Shown: one piece after another, positions 24,763-26,490 of the stretch
Layout of the letters: every line of letters begins with the position of its first letter
Position numbering within the stretch: the first letter of the stretch is position 1
Program-made: the position numbers and the translations under genes
Notes under the pieces: generated by a model
The model's input: the letters and a program-made list of their open reading frames with translations, nothing else
Database searches by the model: none
What the model was told of the DNA's origin: nothing
Source of the DNA: an uncultured Eubacteriales bacterium
Lineage (GTDB): Bacteria; Bacillota; Clostridia; Peptostreptococcales; Anaerovoracaceae
Length of the DNA stretch: 26,490 bases
Assembly: GCA_905206455.1 (NCBI GenBank)
Contig: CAJLHL010000020.1
Coordinates: 1 to 26,490 of the forward strand
Direction of reading: 5' to 3'

Positions 24763-26415
24763 ATGCAACGCATCTCAAAAAATCTCAAGTACCTGCTGGC
24801 GGTGCTGGTTGTCTCCGTGACGATCGTCATGGGTCTGTCAGCCTGTGCGCCTGCAGAAGCCGGTACGGATTACGGTTCGAGTATGGTCGGAACATTCTGG
24901 TCGCTCATTCCGCCGGTGGTGGCAATCGCCCTCGCGCTCATAACGAAGGAAGTTCACAGTTCTCTCTTCGCGGGCATCGTCGTAGGGGCTCTTTTTTATA
25001 CGAAGTTCAATATCCTCGGTACGATCGACGTGGTCCTCAAAGACGGATTTATCGGAAGTCTGTCTGACGCAGGAAATGTAGGTATCATTCTCTTCCTCGC
25101 GATTTTGGGCATCATGGTAGCTCTGATGAACACCACCGGGGCTTCCAAAGCTTACGGCGAGTGGGCGCGGAGAAAGATCAAGTCGAGAAACAGTTCGATT
25201 CTGGCGACCTTCGCTCTCGGTGTTCTCATCTTTATCGACGACTATTTCAATTGTCTGACTGTAGGCAGCGTCATGAGACCGATTACGGATACTCACAACG
25301 TATCCCGTGCGAAATTAGCTTATATTATCGATTCCACAGCGGCTCCGATCTGCATGATCGCTCCGATTTCTTCCTGGGCGGCTGCGGTTTCGGGTTTTGT
25401 TGAGGGTTACAATGGTATCGAACTTTTTATCAGAGCGATTCCTTATAATTTCTATTCTCTCGCGACTATCGTAATGATTATCGCTATTACAGCCATGAAA
25501 TTCGATTACGGTCCGATGCGCATGCATGAGAGAAACGCTATTCTACATGATGATTTATATACGACGCCGGACAGGCCGTACGCGGATCTTGAAATCGAGG
25601 AAGAGGAAAGTGATAAAAAGAGCAGCGTATTCGATCTGCTTCTTCCGATTATCGTCCTGATTATCTGCTGTGTTCTGGGAATGATTTACACAGGCGGCTT
25701 CTTTGACGGCGTCGGTTTTGTAGATGCTTTTGCAGGCAGCGACGCGACTTACGGCTTACCTCTGGGCTCCGGTATCGCGATGATTATCACGATCATCTAT
25801 TACATCGCGAGAAAAAGAATCAGTTTTTCTGAAGCGATGTCCTGTATTCCCGAAGGTGTGAGAGCGATGGTTCCTGCGATTCTCATCCTCACTTTCGCAT
25901 GGACGTTATGCGGCATTACAGGTCTCCTGGGCGCCGATGTGTTCGTGGCGGGTGTAATGGATAATGCTGCGGCAGGTCTGAAGATCATGCTGCCGGCGAT
26001 CATATTTGTCGTAGCTGCTTTTCTGGGCTTCTCCACGGGCACTTCCTGGGGGACTTTCGGTATTCTGATTCCGATCATCACAGGTATTTTCCCTGCCGAT
26101 GATCCGATGCTGATCATCGGTATCTCTGCATGCTGCGCAGGCGCTGTCAGCGGCGATCACTGCTCGCCGATCTCCGATACGACGATCATGGCTTCCACCG
26201 GCGCTCAGTGTAACCATATCAATCACGTATCCACACAGCTGCCGTATGCGCTCACCGTCGTGGCGGTATCGTTCGTGGGCTATATCATCGCGGGCTTTAC
26301 CAAATCCGCTCTGATCTCTCTGCCTGTTACAATAGTCCTGATGGTGGCTGTATTGTTTATTATCCGTTCCGTCGTCAAAAAGAATGATTATCAGCCGGAT
26401 AAAGCGTCGGAATAA
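24763..26415 (+). CDS. NhaC-family transporter under lysine riboswitch, probable lysine carrier (LysW type)
   Basis: 550 residues from ATG 24763; ATG 24739 would add eight basic residues and also has a ribosome site. The first 28 residues look like a signal peptide with lipobox LSAC (Cys28). From about residue 40 it is an NhaC/antiporter-superfamily membrane protein with ten or more helices: SLIPPVVAIALALITKEVHSSLFAGIVVGAL, then FIDDYFNCLTVGSVMRPITD, GFSTGTSWGTFGILIPI and GAVSGDHCSPISDTTIMAS. The paired conserved regions with Asp residues are normal for the family. NhaC-like carriers behind L boxes were named LysW in comparative genomic work, so lysine (with Na+ or H+) is the likely substrate. 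The gene is alone after its riboswitch. Confidence 0.9.
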   Translation: MQRISKNLKYLLAVLVVSVTIVMGLSACAPAEAGTDYGSSMVGTFWSLIPPVVAIALALITKEVHSSLFAGIVVGALFYTKFNILGTIDVVLKDGFIGSLSDAGNVGIILFLAILGIMVALMNTTGASKAYGEWARRKIKSRNSSILATFALGVLIFIDDYFNCLTVGSVMRPITDTHNVSRAKLAYIIDSTAAPICMIAPISSWAAAVSGFVEGYNGIELFIRAIPYNFYSLATIVMIIAITAMKFDYGPMRMHERNAILHDDLYTTPDRPYADLEIEEEESDKKSSVFDLLLPIIVLIICCVLGMIYTGGFFDGVGFVDAFAGSDATYGLPLGSGIAMIITIIYYIARKRISFSEAMSCIPEGVRAMVPAILILTFAWTLCGITGLLGADVFVAGVMDNAAAGLKIMLPAIIFVVAAFLGFSTGTSWGTFGILIPIITGIFPADDPMLIIGISACCAGAVSGDHCSPISDTTIMASTGAQCNHINHVSTQLPYALTVVAVSFVGYIIAGFTKSALISLPVTIVLMVAVLFIIRSVVKKNDYQPDKASE

Positions 26416-26423
26416 GACGCTTT
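26401..26423 (+). terminator. Hairpin spanning the transporter stop codon
   Basis: AAAGCGTC/GACGCTTT, perfect eight-base arms with the TAA stop in the loop region. Only a short T-run follows, so termination here may be weak. Confidence 0.4.
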
Positions 26424-26455
26424 CCATATCATGTGTAAAATCGCATGGAGCTGCG

Positions 26456-26485
26456 TTCACCGATCCGGATATGCGGAGCGGTGAA
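26456..26485. terminator. Possible terminator hairpin at the window edge
   Basis: TTCACCG/CGGTGAA arms with additional CC/GG pairing inside. The sequence ends five bases later, so a T-run cannot be judged. Confidence 0.35.
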
Positions 26486-26490
26486 TAAGA

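Overview
The window looks like a chromosomal stretch of an anaerobic member of the Clostridia (Bacillota). Supporting signs are strong AGGAGG-type ribosome binding sites, an Rnf operon in the clostridial order C-D-G-E-A-B, SLH-domain surface protein remnants, LytS-like and SARP-like signalling proteins, and a lysine riboswitch controlling an NhaC-type transporter. Nothing in the sequence fixes the genus. No tRNA, rRNA, CRISPR array, insertion sequence or phage gene was seen.

Left part (1-7261). A minus-strand two-component pair comes first: a membrane histidine kinase, whose N-terminus appears to carry a frameshift, and its response regulator, which runs off the left edge. On the plus strand follows a decayed SLH/M13 zinc metallopeptidase gene (about 2362-4490). 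It is broken by a frameshift in a CT repeat and by a deletion that removes the end of the catalytic domain. A lipoprotein of unknown function comes next, then an MFS transporter on the minus strand.

Centre (7335-14918). The complete six-gene Rnf ferredoxin:NAD+ oxidoreductase operon (rnfCDGEAB) lies on the minus strand. It has a good sigma-70-type promoter at one end and a strong intrinsic terminator at the other. Divergent from it is a long-chain-type acyl-CoA synthetase with its own promoter and terminator.

Right part (15131-21260). A complete peptide/nickel-type ABC importer is encoded in the order ATPase, ATPase, binding protein, permease, permease. A 444-nt noncoding, hairpin-rich gap separates the binding protein from the permeases, and a textbook terminator ends the unit.

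Far right (21261-26490). A 650-nt noncoding region holds an imperfect 39-bp direct repeat, an extended -10 promoter and a structured leader. It precedes an M24 (Xaa-Pro-type) peptidase, a GNAT acetyltransferase and a cyclophilin. The window ends with a near-consensus promoter, a lysine riboswitch with its terminator, and an NhaC-family transporter that is most likely a lysine carrier. Peptide import, proline-peptide cleavage and lysine transport together with Rnf suit an amino-acid or peptide-fermenting anaerobe; that link is inference from gene content.

The best candidates for a second look are the structured leader and repeat region at 21291-21807, the structured gap inside the ABC operon, the decayed SLH/M13 gene, and the lipoprotein-like N-terminus of the lysine-riboswitch transporter.
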